A DNA stretch of 64,000 nt from Cavia porcellus (GCF_034190915.1 NW_026947485.1:29091519-29155518), one strand, 5' to 3'. Positions 11,507 through 25,512 are shown, counted from the stretch's first letter. The notes: generated by a model from the letters alone, not told the origin. A program made the numbers and translations.

Positions 11507-14076
11507 GCCCCCCCACCATGTCTCTATCTCATCTCCCCCCAAGCGTAGGTATATCTTTTATGTATAAGCACCAGTGCAAGAATCTATAAAGTCAGGATCC
11601 CAAAGGTATATTTGCCTTCAAGAAGCTTATTATCTAACAAGAATAATATTTTTTGCAGCAAACTACTTAATTCCTATTTAAAATTATATGACCTAAAATG
11701 ATTTAGAATGTACAGCCCTAAGTAAATTTTATACATTTTAAACAGACAAATTAGACAGTAAGGAAATACTATAATATAAAACAATTTGTTTTTCAGAACT
11801 ATACACAAATAGATTCCTTTAGAATAACATGCCTAAGGCATTTATTATTCCTTTTATTGATCATAAACCATATTACATAAAGAATAGGTGGAAAGAATTC
11901 AAGCTGGTATTAGATTTACCTTTATAGTGGAAGATCAATAGGAAATAAAAGTATCTTAAGTTTTAAAGGCAAAATATTAATCTAGCTGTAAAAAAAATGT
12001 GATTGATGAGGCACTTCTACATTTACTTTGCAACACGAGATAAACAAACCCGTGCCTCCTCTTCTTCCCTTTATCCCCATTGACAGACATACCACTGCTT
12101 TAGGCATAACAAACACTTCATAACCAGCCTCGTATTCTGCCAGGTTGACTAATGTATTTTTATCTCAAATTTATTTATGTTTGGTGAGATACAAACAAAG
12201 TAAAATGAATCACAAGTTTCAAGAATAATATCTTCCAAAAGCAATACTCTGCACGAGCACTGTAGGTCCAAAATTTAATTTTTCATAGAAGATGAATTTT
12301 TAAAATCAATCCCCAAAGTAATTCAATATGTTATGATTTTCCAACATCTGAGTCATAGATAAATGTGCATATGCATGTTGAGTTACGTATGGGGAGGGAA
12401 GGTTAGTACCAGTACAGACTGAACATTTGTATTGATTAGTATGCTACTGACCATCAGAAAGGAAAATTATGCAACTCTTTAATACGGTGTGGCAACAATA
12501 GCATGAATGTATTGATACACAGTCTACTAATAGAGGGATTATAGGAGAAAATCTATAGGTACTTTTTAAAAGAGTGGGCAGTGTTAGAATTAGGTTTATC
12601 AGAAGAACAAAGTGGAGGGGAAAAGAGGAAAACCATCCCTGTACTTCTTATTCTAAGGGAGGCACAGCTCTGGCTTGTGAGACAGCAGACTCAAGCCAGT
12701 AGGGTGCGAAGTTCACTGATAATATTAACTAAAGGGACAAAACTGTCTAAGCAACAAGGATGCTCTGCATCCAGAATTTATTGATGACGAGTGTAATCCA
12801 TATGGAATACACTTATCAGAAAATACTAACTTACTGAAAGCTATGCTTAGCAGCCATTACATACTAATAGGTACCTAATAAAACTTCCCTTTTCAATTTT
12901 AAGGTAATGAATATAATTAGAGCCTAAAGCTTAGCAAAACAAAAGTACTTAACCTTCTGTAGACCAAAGGTTCATACTGTAAGTTGATAAAATAGATAAT
13001 TAATAGGGTAAGTATGACTGTGAAAGCTCTTACCCAATGCCAGTCTTAGATTTTTCAAACTGATTATTTGGAAAGAGTAAAGGAACTAGCCTTCTAATTA
13101 TAGATACAGAGAATACTTAGTGAGAAGACATACCATTCAAACCTGTTCCAGAGAATGGCCCTCGATACTGGTGACAATGTTTACATCCAAAACATTCAGA
13201 AAGTTCATATGACTTTATAATATTCTACTAAGTTAATAACCTGTACTGTCAACTAAGGATACAATATTCTCAAGTTCTCACATTCAAATTTAGGAACTGA
13301 CTGCCAACAAATCACACTGACAAAGGACAGATGACAGAGAGAGAAATGAGAGAATTCACACTTAAGAGAATTCTGGACTCTGATAGATCAGTAAGCTTCA
13401 CTAAATAGAAGGCACAGTAGGAAACAGCACAGAGTTTATTCAGTGGCACACAAATCCCTTAAAAGTAACGTTCAAGGAGAAAAAATGTTACATTAATATC
13501 TTAAATGCTTTATTTAAAACAATCAAAATTGTATAAAATATGAACCTCATGAAAGTATTCTAAGATATCACAGATCTAAATCAGAGAAGGTAAAAATAAA
13601 AACCAGAATATTTATTACTTTACATTTGTAAAAAAGTCCATATAATACTCCTGTGTGAAATTAAGAAATATGATAAAATACGGGGAAGTAAAAATCTAGG
13701 AGGCAAATTTATGGATTTATTCTGCAGCCATTAGAGTATTTCGACAGGACTGCAAACACAGGAGCTTTCCTTTTATCATTACCATCCTCTGGATGAGCCT
13801 CCTGAGCAACATGAATCCCAATTAAACCATTTGCAGCCTATAAATTGGAATGAAAATGCTTCTTGGAGTACCGTATTCTAAACTTCAGCCTGAAGATTCA
13901 ACATCACACGAGGGTTCCTTCTGAAGAAGAAAATCAGCCTGTACTTGCCTTTCCTCCTTGCTGCCCCCAAACAAATGTGCTTATGAAAGATGTATTATTT
14001 AAGGTAGAAAATAATGTAATTGATACAATCTTTCTTACAGTTCACACGTTTTGTTCTATAAAGTCACAGGTGGATA

Positions 14077-14101
14077 TGAATGAATGAATGAATGAATGAA
14101 T
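14077..14101. repeat. (TGAA)n tetranucleotide repeat
   Basis: Six near-perfect TGAA units. Such tails are often associated with the 3' end of L2/MIR elements. Confidence 0.9.
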
Positions 14102-15715
14102 CTCTCAAGTCTTATCATATTAATAAGCAAATTAAAAAGGAACAAATCATACCAGGCTGCCATCTAAATCTTTGACAGGCTAAGGAGCATCATGTAATCT
14201 TTACGGCACCCGAGATCTCAGGTACAAGAAGGTCTGACATCTGGTATCCCTCACCCTATTCAGCTCTTAACATCAACTGAAATGCTAACATAGGCAAGTG
14301 ACTGTACTTCCGGAGAACTGATAAAATAATGAAGAGTCCTTTAATCTACAGGAAACCATTCTAGTCAATTTATAAGAAATATTGCATCCCTTTGTAGGAC
14401 GTGTAATTATTTTCTATTAATCATGTGCTATAAAGCTACATTATGCGGTTATTCTGTTATCACTAGAAAGAGGCCTGCAGTCAGCTTCTGACAATGTTAG
14501 GTAATTACTAACACAAAGCTGCTTTCTCCTCCTGCAGTAATGCTATCAAGATCCAGAGGTGTAGTGATGCTTATTGTATAAAAATAGCACTCAAAAGAAA
14601 TTCAATATCTGCAAAATGGATGGCTTCAAGGCAAATGTAATGTGGCAGTCAAGCAAAAGAAGCCAAATTTGCCCAATAATCTGAGAAAATAATAGTAAGG
14701 TGGCATTGAATACTTACAATCTAACTCCTGTGTTTTCGATTCTCATGCCATTAAAATCATTTTATATGTTTTACTTGATAGTTAAAATTTTAGGCCCCAA
14801 TTAATATTTATTGAGCAATAAATTAAAGTGACTGTGTAATAAGGCAGGAGAAAAAGATTAGCTTTTTAGTTTTGATAAAGTGAAACAGATTTTATTCAAC
14901 ACAATAGTAAGCATATCTCCATGTTTACTCATTATAAAGCTTCTCTCTCAGCTGGTGTATTACTTTACACTTAAATAAGGTCCCAATATTTACTTAACTC
15001 CTTTTCAACACCATGATTCTAATTTCTCAAGTATACTAATCCTCTTTCTGTAAACCATATGGTGGGAGAAAGCTGCCTTAACTGAAACCTGAAGCATTTC
15101 TGAGGTTTTGTGATGTACTAACCCCTCCAGACATTACTTACTGACATATTTGAAAGCAACAGGTGTTTAAAATGGTCAAAGGCTATGCATCCTTTTTCCA
15201 AACATTTACCTGCTTCAAAATATACTATCCTTTTGTCAAAGTTCAAGTTATTTCACTCACAAAATATAAAATACAGAAAGTTTACGTACTAGTGGACTTT
15301 ACTATCATTTTCTAAGTACTGACTGTGAGAACTATTCAGAAACATTGTAGTGTAACAGTACGAAAACTAAGTAAGCTTTTAAACACACAAATATTTTCTT
15401 GAAGACTACCTCTTCAGCCTCTTCTTTTGTATTATCTCTACTTGGAAATTTAAAAAAATCATTCCTTTTTCATATTTGCATCACTTCCAAAGGTTCCCTT
15501 AATTAAAGTACAACAGAAACTTTGTGACTTAGCTTCCTAACCCATTAAATGAAGAAACTAATATAGTAAGAAAGCACATAGTAAAAATTTTAATTCTCAT
15601 GTAGCAAATTTTGGGTTACATCCCATAGTCCAGAGACATTTAATTCAAATTCGTACAGTTTACAGTTACAATACTATAGAAAGAAAACTGCTCCTCCCAC
15701 TGACGGCTTGCAGGA

Positions 15716-16280
15716 ATGTTAGGCCTGGACACATTAAGCTACGCTCAGCAGACTGTAGCCTCAGTGCTCCATGCATCTCACTCTCCAGTGATGGACTCTG
15801 ACTCCTCTGGACCTTACATCTCACTACTGCAACTGCCACCACTCCATGTCAGGCCTCCATCACCTCAATGGATGACTGCCCTATCATCTCTGTCTGTTTG
15901 ATCTTCCCAGAAACCGCCTTCACTGGTTTTCCCTGCCACATAAGAACTTTGACTAGCTCTCCACTGCATTCAGTATAAAGTTCTCTGCTTGGCTTGTTGC
16001 CACTTTGCTAGAAACATTCTCCTATCACTGTGCTTTGTGCACAGTCCACCCCTTGCATCCTCTTCCCCATTCCTGCCTCTGCTTGTGGTCCTCCTTTCCC
16101 CAAGGAAGTCTCCCCATCCCTCAAATCCTGTCAAGGACTAAGCCCTGGCTCATGCCACTTCACTGCTATGAAATTTTCTCTGAGTTATCCAGTCCACACT
16201 ACATCTCTCATTTCAAGGTGAACCTTTATTCCTCAGTGAATCTTATGTACATTAGTTTAATCCTTCAAATAACATGAAAA
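15716..16280 (+). repeat. L2 (LINE2) 3' remnant
   Basis: The sequence carries the L2-type C/T-rich series: a segment like 'CTCCACTGCATTCAGTATAA', then 'CCTGCCTCTGCTTGTGG', then 'TCAAGGACTAAGCCC' and 'GCCACTTCACTG'. These follow the order of the 3' end of mammalian LINE2 in sense orientation. It explains the short ORFs in this area, which are not genes. Confidence 0.65.
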
Positions 16281-17369
16281 TGCATACTTGATCCATCTTT
16301 ATTTTGAATGATGCATAGCTGACTCTCCTATAATTTTTTAGGATTCATGATTTCTAGTAGAATATCTTTTCCTTTGTGTATACTAGATATAAAAGAATGA
16401 ATGACTAGACACGTTTGGAAGTCTGGTATATGTGCCAGCTTAGCTGTGCAGTTGAAAGTGTGGCATCTCTTCAGGGCAGGCTGCTGCCCACTGTGATTTC
16501 AAGGTGCCGTGTAGGGTGTCTTGGCCAAAGAGCTTAAATCTCATCTGCAAAAAGAGAGGTATTCTGCCCCTTTGAAACTCGGATCAAATAATTTTAGTTC
16601 CTAGAAGTTAAACTGAACTATTTGTAAGCACCAAAGAGGTTAAAAAAACCCTGTAGAGGTAGAAACATTACCTTTGGCGGGGGGCAGGTACAATGGAACA
16701 TCTGCCAGGTTTTCAATTCCTTATTTTCTTTAAGTTTATCTCAAAAGATCCAGCTATGTTGTTAACTAGTAAGGCAACCTGGGTAAATCCCAAATTCACT
16801 AGGGATTAAAATTTGTTTATATTTAAATTGCTTATTGAGATTTTTAAAAGGATATAGTTATACACTTTATATGTGTGAATAAAAATAATTCCTATACATT
16901 TGGATCCTCACAAAGTTACCCTTATTAAATCTTTTATTTATTATAAAATTTTTGTGTTGAAGTCATTACCTGTCACTCTAACACTTATTAGATAAAGCTG
17001 TTGAGGCCAGATAATCAATTCTAAAAATTCATGTGAGAATGTATTCTTAAAGTAGCTAGTTCTGGGAAAAGCCAACATGACTCCTTCATTGTTAAAAGGA
17101 ATTAATAGCACCCCATTTCTCCTTCTTCTGGGTTGGCTGCCAAGAAGCTCAGGGCCAAGGCCAAAGTTCATCTGCAGAAATTCCACTGTCTTTCAAGGTT
17201 GCCAGAGGATAAATACTTTTTCCCTTGATTTTAAACTTTATTTTTCCCCCAATTATATTAAACCTTAATTTCTTTATCTTTAAGGTAAAAGTCTAGCACT
17301 AAAGTTACCTAATTCTATGATTCTGTCATTCTTTTAAGAAGTCAGGATTGTTCCCTATTTTTACTGTAT

Positions 17370-17760
17370 TTTGGTAAGTGCTTGTTAAATACCTGCTATA
17401 TTGTTAGGCGCTGTAAGTACAAAAATACACACAGCATCTACTTCATTCAGGTTTTAGAGAGAAGGGGAAACAATCAAACTAAGTGCTGAGAGAAGAAATG
17501 TATATGAAGTGAAGCAACTAAATGCCGCACTAAGATCTTGGAGGCTGTATGGAGAAACTGACAGGTGGGATGAAATGCCCACGGACAGAATAATGACAGC
17601 AGCAACACACAGCACGTGGAAAGGCCTGGAGAGAGAAGACAGTGTGCTGTGTAGAGGGAGGAGCAAGCAGTTGAGCGGCTACTACAAAAGGTATGGGGGA
17701 AGATACGGGGAAGAGGCTTAAAATGAAGCAGGAAAACTAGATCGGAAAAGTCAGGTTGAT
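17370..17760 (+). repeat. Ancient purine-rich interspersed repeat, family not named
   Basis: A 'GGCGCTGTAAGTACAAAA...' lead and then a G/A-rich stretch (GTGGAAAGGCCTGGAGAGAG, GAGGAGCAAGCAGTTGAG) recall a widespread old mammalian repeat. Similar-looking sequence occurs near 30480 and 50810. I cannot assign the family from memory. Confidence 0.4.
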
Positions 17761-19972
17761 TTGGTTGCCATGTTTCCTGGCTGCCTATTACCTGCAAGGT
17801 CAGGAAAGAGAAGTGATCTTGAGTGACCAGTGGTATCCTGGCTCTATGCTCCCCTTTCTGTCACATGAGCATTGTTCTGGAAATCTCACAGACACCAAAA
17901 CTAAACACTTAAATACCCACTGAATGAATAAACTGCCCGTAACATGAAGTCTTTGTTCAAACTCTATTTCCTTATGAACCTTTCCTTATAACTTCAGATT
18001 TTACTGACTTCTCTCTGTGAATTTTTCTTAATTTATAGTCTATCTATCTCATTCTCTAGGCCTAACAATTTCCCTAGAACATCTAGTTTCAAATTCTAAA
18101 GGAACGAGAAAGGGAGTATCTCAAAACAGTGAAAGTGTGCTACACACATGTGAGGTGGAAAGAACGTAAGAAATCACAGGCTGTTCAGTTTAGAATTTAG
18201 AAAGACTATCAAGGTAGTGCTTTCACTGAAAGTTTTGTTTCACTTCTGGCCAACTCCTGATGTTCAATGCTGAGCTAACCATGCAGACCCTGCATAACAG
18301 ACTCTTCTGGCCCCCTCTGATGAGCTGGCCACTGGGCCATGGCCATATGGCTCTTTCTCCACCTTTCAGCCACTGCACGGGCTGAACCCACCAACCCCTT
18401 TCCTCATTTTATGTAAGAGAAAACAAGGAAGAACTTAAGCATGTTGTCTGCAAACAAGCCAAGAGGAATCCTATGAGTGGAACTACAGTAGAGCATTTTC
18501 TGATGTGGTGCAGTATCTGTAAGCTGTTTTCTCTTGACCAGTTAGAGATGGGTGCTAAGGAAGAGGTTGGCTGGTTAACAGTCCCGCTGTACCCTTGCTT
18601 GCAGCATCCATACTGACAGCATGACATGAAAACCTTCAGATCCAATCAGATGCAGTCACAAGAATACTCTTCTTCCTTCTCAAAAGACTGTAAGAGATGG
18701 TAACACTTGGGAGGTAGTTTAATGTCAATAATGCATGTCCCATAATGACGTGTCTCGGTTACCCTTCAGCAACTGGCCATGCTATTGTGGTACCATGGGT
18801 CATACGATCATGAATAAAAACTAAAATAGCTAAAGGAACTTGTCATTTCCCTCTTCCCCTAAAGTTCAGCAAGATGTGTACTTCACTCATCTTCATAGGT
18901 TTAGGGGGTGGGGGAGATTATACCTGAATCTTTTTATTTTCATAATGAGAAGCAAATGGTCAATGACTGTCACTATTCATCAATCACTGAAAAAAGTCAA
19001 TCAAGCAGATAATGTATAAAAGGAAGTACCGCTTGGAATTCAAACCAATAAACTCTAAAAAAAAGTCCCTTTTATTATGCATTAGTGATGACTGTTCAAT
19101 CTATATTTCCTGTTTTTGATTTAATATTTCTCAAAAAGATACAAGTAAAAGTCATATATGCCCTAGACTTAGTATTTTAGAATCCTTACCATTCTTATTT
19201 TTCTTTTAGTATCAAACAAAGTAGCTTGTCTCTTTCCTGTAAGTATAGCTCATCTGTTATTAAGTCTCTAAAAATAATTTACTGCTTTAAAAATAAGGAT
19301 GAGAATGTGGTTATCAGTTTACCCTGAGTACAGACTGAAAGATAAACTACCAGAAGATGTAAATCCATAAGAGCAAGGCAGAATATTTAAACAAAGAGGA
19401 AAGCACAGATATGGGATACGCCTACTGGTATGTGACCTGGATCCTGTGACTGAAATTACAGTATTTTCATAAACATGGTTCCAGGAAAATACTACTAATT
19501 ACAATATTATGTCCATGGTTTGGGGTTAAATAAAACTGAGACACAAACTAGTAAAATACTTTAGCAGGATTTTAAATAACCTGATTTCTATAAAAAAGTT
19601 TTAAAGAATTAATAGGCTTTATACCTCCAATATAACTTTCCCTTATCAAATGAATCTGAAATTATGCCCATATTTCAGAATTAATTTACTGACAAAACAG
19701 GTGTTATCAGAATCACAAGTTTCACTTCTATTTTTCCCTAAAAATGTGCTTTTTTGGTTTTTAGGAGAAAACAGTATTTCTAAATGTCCATTGAACTAAC
19801 GAAGCACTTATTTTAATACATTTTTAAAAAGCAGTAATTTCATATGAAAATAACCATAGAGCAAAAAATTATTGCATCTCCTTTTTAATCCAGTAGTTGG
19901 ATTTATTATTAGTGAAGTTCAAAGGTCAAAATGAAGAAAATCCCCGGATACTTGGAAGGAGGGGCTAGCTCA

Positions 19973-19993
19973 GCCGGAAGTCACATGACAGCT
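19973..19993 (+). promoter_or_regulatory. Composite ETS / E-box motif cluster
   Basis: Within 21 bases are CCGGAAGT (high-affinity ETS site), GTCACATGAC (palindromic MITF/TFE-type E-box variant) and CAGCTG (E-box), packed edge to edge. Such dense, unrelated motifs in an intron of a haematopoietic adaptor gene suggest an enhancer core, but this is motif evidence only. Confidence 0.35.
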
Positions 19994-20790
19994 GCTAATT
20001 GAAAAATATTAGAAAGGGACAGGGAAGGGCAGAGAGTCTCTCTGTCTGCTCTTCTTTAATAATATTTGGTTTTCACTGAAACAAACTAAATAGAATAAAA
20101 TAAATTCTCAGATTTGTAGAATTCTTAAAAGATGCCTAAAATAAATCACCCTCGGCTGAACACAACTGACACTTCATCAAGCATTCCTTGTAAAACAGAG
20201 GATGGAATTTTAATATGAAACTGTATTTCCACAGTGATTTTTTTTAATGAAGACAGACGAATCCCCAAACTACTTAAGTGTTTTTTTCTGCCATTACATC
20301 ATAAAATTAAAACACTCTTCATTATAATTTATAACTTGCTTTTTCTAAATGTTCATTTATATTGAAAGAATGCAACTTTTATTAACCGTTTTGTTGCTTT
20401 TTAAAAGGATCAAAATGACAAATTTTTAGAAGGTAAGTCAAATCAATAATTTAATATTTAAATATATAAATCAGTTCATTACTAAGAGCAGGTCACATTT
20501 CTTTACAATCTTTTCAATGATTTTATTTATTAGAAAAGTCATGGCACTAGTTTCTTTCTTAAGCACACATTTTCTATATCTTCCCAAATATGTTAGGTTT
20601 CTTAAAATGTATTTTTCCTTATGTATATAATTTCCACATCTAACTCAAAATGATGAACAAAATTTTTCTTGATCAATGCTAATACTTTATTGACATGAGA
20701 TAAAGTAATAATCCATAACTAAATTTAAAGTTGAATTAATGACATCATTTTGATTGTGTGTATAAGCTGCAATTGCACCACTTATTCTGA

Positions 20791-20804
20791 GCCACTAGAT
20801 GGTG
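20791..20804 (+). promoter_or_regulatory. CTCF-like motif, plus orientation
   Basis: GCCACTAGATGGTG matches the CTCF core except T for C near the end. It is weaker than the copies at 8916 and 25450. Confidence 0.35.
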
Positions 20805-21032
20805 TAAAAAAATAAATTAAAATAGTAAAATTTCATTCCACCATGACAAAATCCAAATGTAACTCCAAGAAAGATTAAACAAATTCCTGGGCATATAATA
20901 ACACTACCAATTTCTAATTAATTGTACTTTTTAAAAAAACTACCAATACATAACATTGGCTTTATCTTCATCTAACCCAAGTCCTCTGAAAACAACGTTT
21001 TGCTATCTTTTACTAAAGGCTCTGTGGCTTGT

Positions 21033-21155
21033 TTTGTTTGTGACAGGACCTCATTATGTCATTCAGGCCGTCCTTGAACTCACTATGTAGTTCAGGCTAC
21101 CCTCAAACTCTTGGTGATCCTCCTGTCTCAGCCTCCCAAGCACTGAGACTACAGG
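21033..21155 (-). repeat. B1 (7SL-derived) SINE
   Basis: The plus strand shows the inverted B1 signature: GACAGGACCTCATTATGT, then TTGAACTCACTATGTAG, then CTGTCTCAGCCTCCCAAG and ACTACAGG. The element is inserted antisense to the plus strand, so it is in the same orientation as SKAP2. Confidence 0.85.
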
Positions 21156-22557
21156 CAAGTTCTTATGTTATAATATTAGGCATTCAAAATCAGCTTTTCA
21201 GCTACTAAATGAATTCATAGTATCAACTTCTGGACTGTATTTGCCAACGTTTTGATGAAACTAGAAGAACATACCAATATAAGCTTATTAGAGATCCTCC
21301 AGAGAGTTCCAGCTGAATTTGCCCAAAGCAAGATGGAGAAATAAGGATCTTCAGAAACATATTCAACTCCAAAGCAACCAGACTGTCAAGGCCAGTATAC
21401 CCATAGCTGGCTCAGAGGTTCACCCCCATCAGACATAGCTGGGAGCCCTTCTTTTCACCCTCAGCAGCCCTTACCAAGTCCACAACCAGCCACTGTTGTG
21501 CAGACAGTGGGGACATGTGCTGGCTCACAGGGTCTTTTTTGTTTGTTTCTTGGTTAAACCTAAAATCAGCCCATGCTAAAACACCCATGAAATACCTAAT
21601 GAAACGATAATGGTAAAGTGTCTGGCAGTGGAAATACTGTCTTTTTGTTCAGCTCTCTTCCAATAGCTTGAAGAGATTTTGGGTGGCAGTAAATGCTTCT
21701 TGTGAGCTGGACCATCTCCAAATTTAGATCTATGATCAGGCTTCACAAATAAAAGGACAATCTCCACAAAAGTGGTTTGGAAAAACAGGAATTTCTATCC
21801 CCAACACCCTACAACTATAATACATGCCTGTGATGATACTTTCAGTTTCATTTGGACAGAAAATGACTTTCTGAAGCAAAAGTAGAAGACAAGCTCTGCG
21901 AACTACGCTTGTTATGCAGGGGGTGGGCGCTCTCCCCAGGCTTTCAGTGACAACGTCAGCCTGATTCATAAAGAAGGTGCTAGCCTTGCTGGCTTTATGA
22001 GCTTCATATTTGCAAAAGGAGTGGGATGAGTGTATAGCAAGCACCCTTACAATCTGAAATTTTGAGTAGGAAATAATCAATCTTTTAATTTTATATATAC
22101 TTGCAGCCAAGTTGGTTAAAGAAACTATGTGCCAAGTAAACTTAATAATGATTCCAAAAAAGTTACTTGATAGGAGGTGAAACTAATCAGTTTGATTTCT
22201 ATATTCAGTACTTAACTCAGAAGGCCTTTGCCTTAACTCAGGACAATTAAATGCTCAATAACTGGCTTAATCAAGAATTTTAATGTGAATCTGGCTTTCT
22301 ATAGCTCCCAAGGACTGAAGACATCTTTCTGGGAATAACCACCGAAAACAATATGCTAACAAGCAGAAGACTGAAAGAATTAGTAATAAGGCTTAGTTTT
22401 GAGCCCCTTAACCAGCAATTACCATAGCTGTCCTTACTTGTTTATTAAGTATTTCTTTCTCTGGCAATCTTTAAGTGCTCCTACTGCATTCCTTTTGGAT
22501 TTCTGGTGCCTATAAAGGGGGTCTCAGGACATTGTAGGTGTTTTATGGTTTTTTCAA

Positions 22558-22640
22558 ATAAATTGAAGGAGGAAGGGAAGAAGGATGAAACAAAGAAAGG
22601 AAGAGGAGGGAGGAAAGAAGAAGGGAAAGAAAACAGAAAC
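22558..22640. repeat. Purine-rich (GGAA/GAAA) tract
   Basis: About 80 bases are nearly all purine on the plus strand (units such as GGAAGGGAAGAAGG). It is a degenerate microsatellite. Confidence 0.8.
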
Positions 22641-23688
22641 ACTAGACTTGGGATGCAGGATACCTATGCCACGGACAGGCTCTAGCTCTTTTTTGAGCTA
22701 AGTTCCCTTATGTATAAAACTAAGAAGAGATGATTTTGGTTTAAGACCCTCACTCAACTGTTCTGTAATCATTTTTTAGGATTTTATACACTAGCCATTT
22801 TAGTATTAAAATTCAATGTGACTTTATTTCCAAATTCCTTTCATAGATAACAAATGACATTAGCTTTGAAATATCCAAAATATTTCTCTAACCAAGATAC
22901 CACATTAAACTCTTAAGATTTATGCTTTAACATTTCTTACTTGTATTAAATTGTTTCCATATATCATTTGTTTCTAAAATAGCCTCATAAAGTATACAAA
23001 GGAAGATTTCTAAATCCCATACAATAGTAAGAGAAAAAGTATGAAAATTAAGAGTGTGTGCAAGTAGAATCAGAAATATACCCTGACTTTTAGATTCTGA
23101 ACAATCCAGGGTCTTACAAAACAGGACAAAGATTTTTGTGTATATAAAGATGAGTTTAAAACAATATACTTTGCCATTCTGTTTACAAATACAGTGTGTT
23201 AAACTTACCTAAACCTGTCTGAATAGAAAAGCACTGCTTTTAAATTGTCGGAACACTCAATATATTTACATAAAGATGAAAACCTTGTTCTATAAACAGT
23301 GTTTCCAGTAGTGAATGGCATACAAAGTCAGAATAAGCACAGAGAAGAATAAAAAGGAAGAGGAAAGAAAAACATAATAAATAACCTAATACCTTACAAT
23401 GTGAACTTTCACATAAGTATATTGTTTCTGGAGAAGGCAGTGGGGGATGCGAGCCAAGGCTCAAGTGATAGGTAAACACGCTGTTAAGTTGAATCCTGTT
23501 ATCTGATTGTGTCTAAATTTTGATTATATTTCACTTGACAAAATAATTAATTATTGTGAACTCCCAATTGTTAACAAGGACCTAGAAGAATTCCAACTGG
23601 CCTTTTTCCCTATTGTTGTAAATCCAAATGCATAAAAATCAAACTGTGTTTTTCCTTCTACTGTTGCCATTTTGGGGTACTCTCTTAC

Positions 23689-23801
23689 CTTGCTGAGAAT
23701 GTAAATCACATCACCACGCTTAAAGGATAACTCATCAGAAACAGCTCCTGTGCAATCCCACAAACCTTGGTAAAAATTAGCATAATCTGTGCTCTTATCT
23801 C
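23689..23801 (-). CDS. SKAP2: SKAP2 exon: SH3 domain, first two thirds
   Basis: This 113-nt exon enters in phase 1 and leaves in phase 0. It encodes the Gly-Asp-Lys-Ser lead-in and the N-terminal part of the SH3 domain: [12 protein letters not shown], the RT-loop segment [14 protein letters not shown], and VIYILSK. It aligns to human residues 293-329. GLWDC replaces the usual ALYDY motif, as is normal for SKAP proteins. DELSF and the KRGD turn are typical SH3 features. Val replaces the Phe I recall in human TGAFSDE. The acceptor is ACCTAG and the donor AAG|GTAAGA. The SH3 domain binds proline-rich or unusual basic/tyrosine ligands in FYB/ADAP. The intron after this exon interrupts the domain just before the WW motif, a common SH3 intron position. 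Confidence 0.97.
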
Positions 23802-25449
23802 CTAGGTAAAGAAATAAGAAGTATGAATTAGAGCTTGAACCAATAAAATTAAAGGACCACTCCAGGTCACCAAAATAGTCCATCCTGAGTCAATCAGTAT
23901 TTTATTACATCCAGACAAGAATACTAGGTCTGTCATTTAATTAAGATAATTTTCAAAAAGATTAAGTTTTTACTCTTTTTTCCTTTTCTGCCTTTCATCT
24001 ATAACCTCTAGTTATAGCATGATCCCATCAAAATAGTACCTACATGCTGCTTATTTTGTATAACAAACTTAGACATTCACAGCATGTTTTGAAGAGAAAT
24101 CTGTCACACTTCATAATAACTAATGGGAAAAAAAGTGACCAATGGCCATGGAATGGGACAAACAAATTGTGAAATAATCATCTCACAGAAGTTGGGACAT
24201 TTCATTAAAAAAAAAACAGTAATAAAGGAACTAATTCATAAATATAAAACCCAAACTAATGAACCATTTTTTTATCCTAAAATCAAAAATAGGGAAAAGA
24301 GTGAGCATAAAGTGAAAGTAATATAAAAGTTGACTGTAGCTTTTTGGGGGACGGTGGTTAGATTTATATCCAAAGCCTCTAGAATATTTTAGCAACTTTG
24401 AAATTACCCATACTGAAGCTGCATTTTTCATGACTTTTGTCAGTTCTACTTTAGGACATTAGGCTCTGAATAAACATACAACACACACTGGAATTATCAG
24501 CTCATCCTTCTACCAGCATAAGCACAATGGATGTGATGTGCTCAAACTGCCATACAGACCATTAACTGATTGATTATTTAGTGCTCTCCACTCTGTAATA
24601 CCACAATAAACTGGGTAATAAATGCTTTGTCACTTATACAATGTGGGTCTCCTGAAATGCAGCACAGAGTTCAATACACTGGATGCTTTTGTTACTAAGA
24701 ACTATTTCCTGTTTTTAATTTCATAATTGAGTTTTGATGAGTTAACACACAAAGAATGCAAGTAATATCAATAAGATGACCGTGCATCCACTGGCCAGGC
24801 AGAACACATATGTGCTGACAACTTCCCATCACTGGAATGTCATCTTTGAATTCTGAAGCGATGATGGTGGAAACACGTGCTGGATCAGGGCTGTCATCTT
24901 AGTTTTGTTATAAGGCTTTCACACTACAAGCTGCTAGGCAATTCCAACACAACTGATCACATTAGCACACCAGTAAGATGCTCATTTTATTATAGTTTCT
25001 GACTTATACAATCACTAATTTTATTAGAAAATTATAAAACCATCTTTAAAATCTTCAAAAACATTGTTAAAACCAAAAAAAAAAAAAACCTGAATAACAT
25101 GGAATCTGAGTGCTTATAAGATGCAACTTTTCAATTATACTTGTAAAAAAATAAACAAGGGCTAGAAAATACACAACCTAGCAAAAGCTCCCTATTAATT
25201 TTTTTTTTCATTCTCTAAGAATTCAGAGAGGGGGAAAGTGGGAAAAGGAGGCAAGGAGGAAAGGAGGAGGAGGGTAGACAATGAGACAGGCACCTTGTTG
25301 ACTTCTCTACACTAGCTCGTCAATGCTCGCTGCTGGTCCGGCAGGGAGGCACACAAGCCCGGGAACCCAACCAAGAACTAACAGTACAGTGTATACCCAT
25401 CATAATATCCCTCCCTCCCCCAGCATGTGTTCAATAAGTTCTATAAATG

Positions 25450-25464
25450 GACACTAGAGGGCAC
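25450..25464 (+). promoter_or_regulatory. CTCF-like motif, plus orientation
   Basis: GACACTAGAGGGCACT is a strong match to the CTCF core (CCASYAGRGGGCRS) apart from the second base. Motif evidence only. Confidence 0.45.
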
Positions 25465-25500
25465 TCTGGTTGGCTAGATTCTCCAAGGGTTGTCAGTGTC

Positions 25501-25512
25501 TTTTTTTTGGAC

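Larger units (their letters stand above)
11168..23688 (-). other. SKAP2: SKAP2 intron between the two SH3 exons
   Basis: This 12.5-kb phase-0 intron holds a (CT)n tract, a short (TGAA)n repeat, an L2 remnant, a B1 element, an ETS/E-box cluster near 19973 and a CTCF-like motif near 20791. I found no extra exon, RNA gene or ORF with recognisable homology. Most of it is AT-rich unassigned sequence. Confidence 0.8.

Noticed and set aside
18757..18772. RFX X-box-like GTTACC-CTTC-AGCAAC
   Set aside because: The four-base spacer is longer than the usual zero to three, and there is no supporting context.
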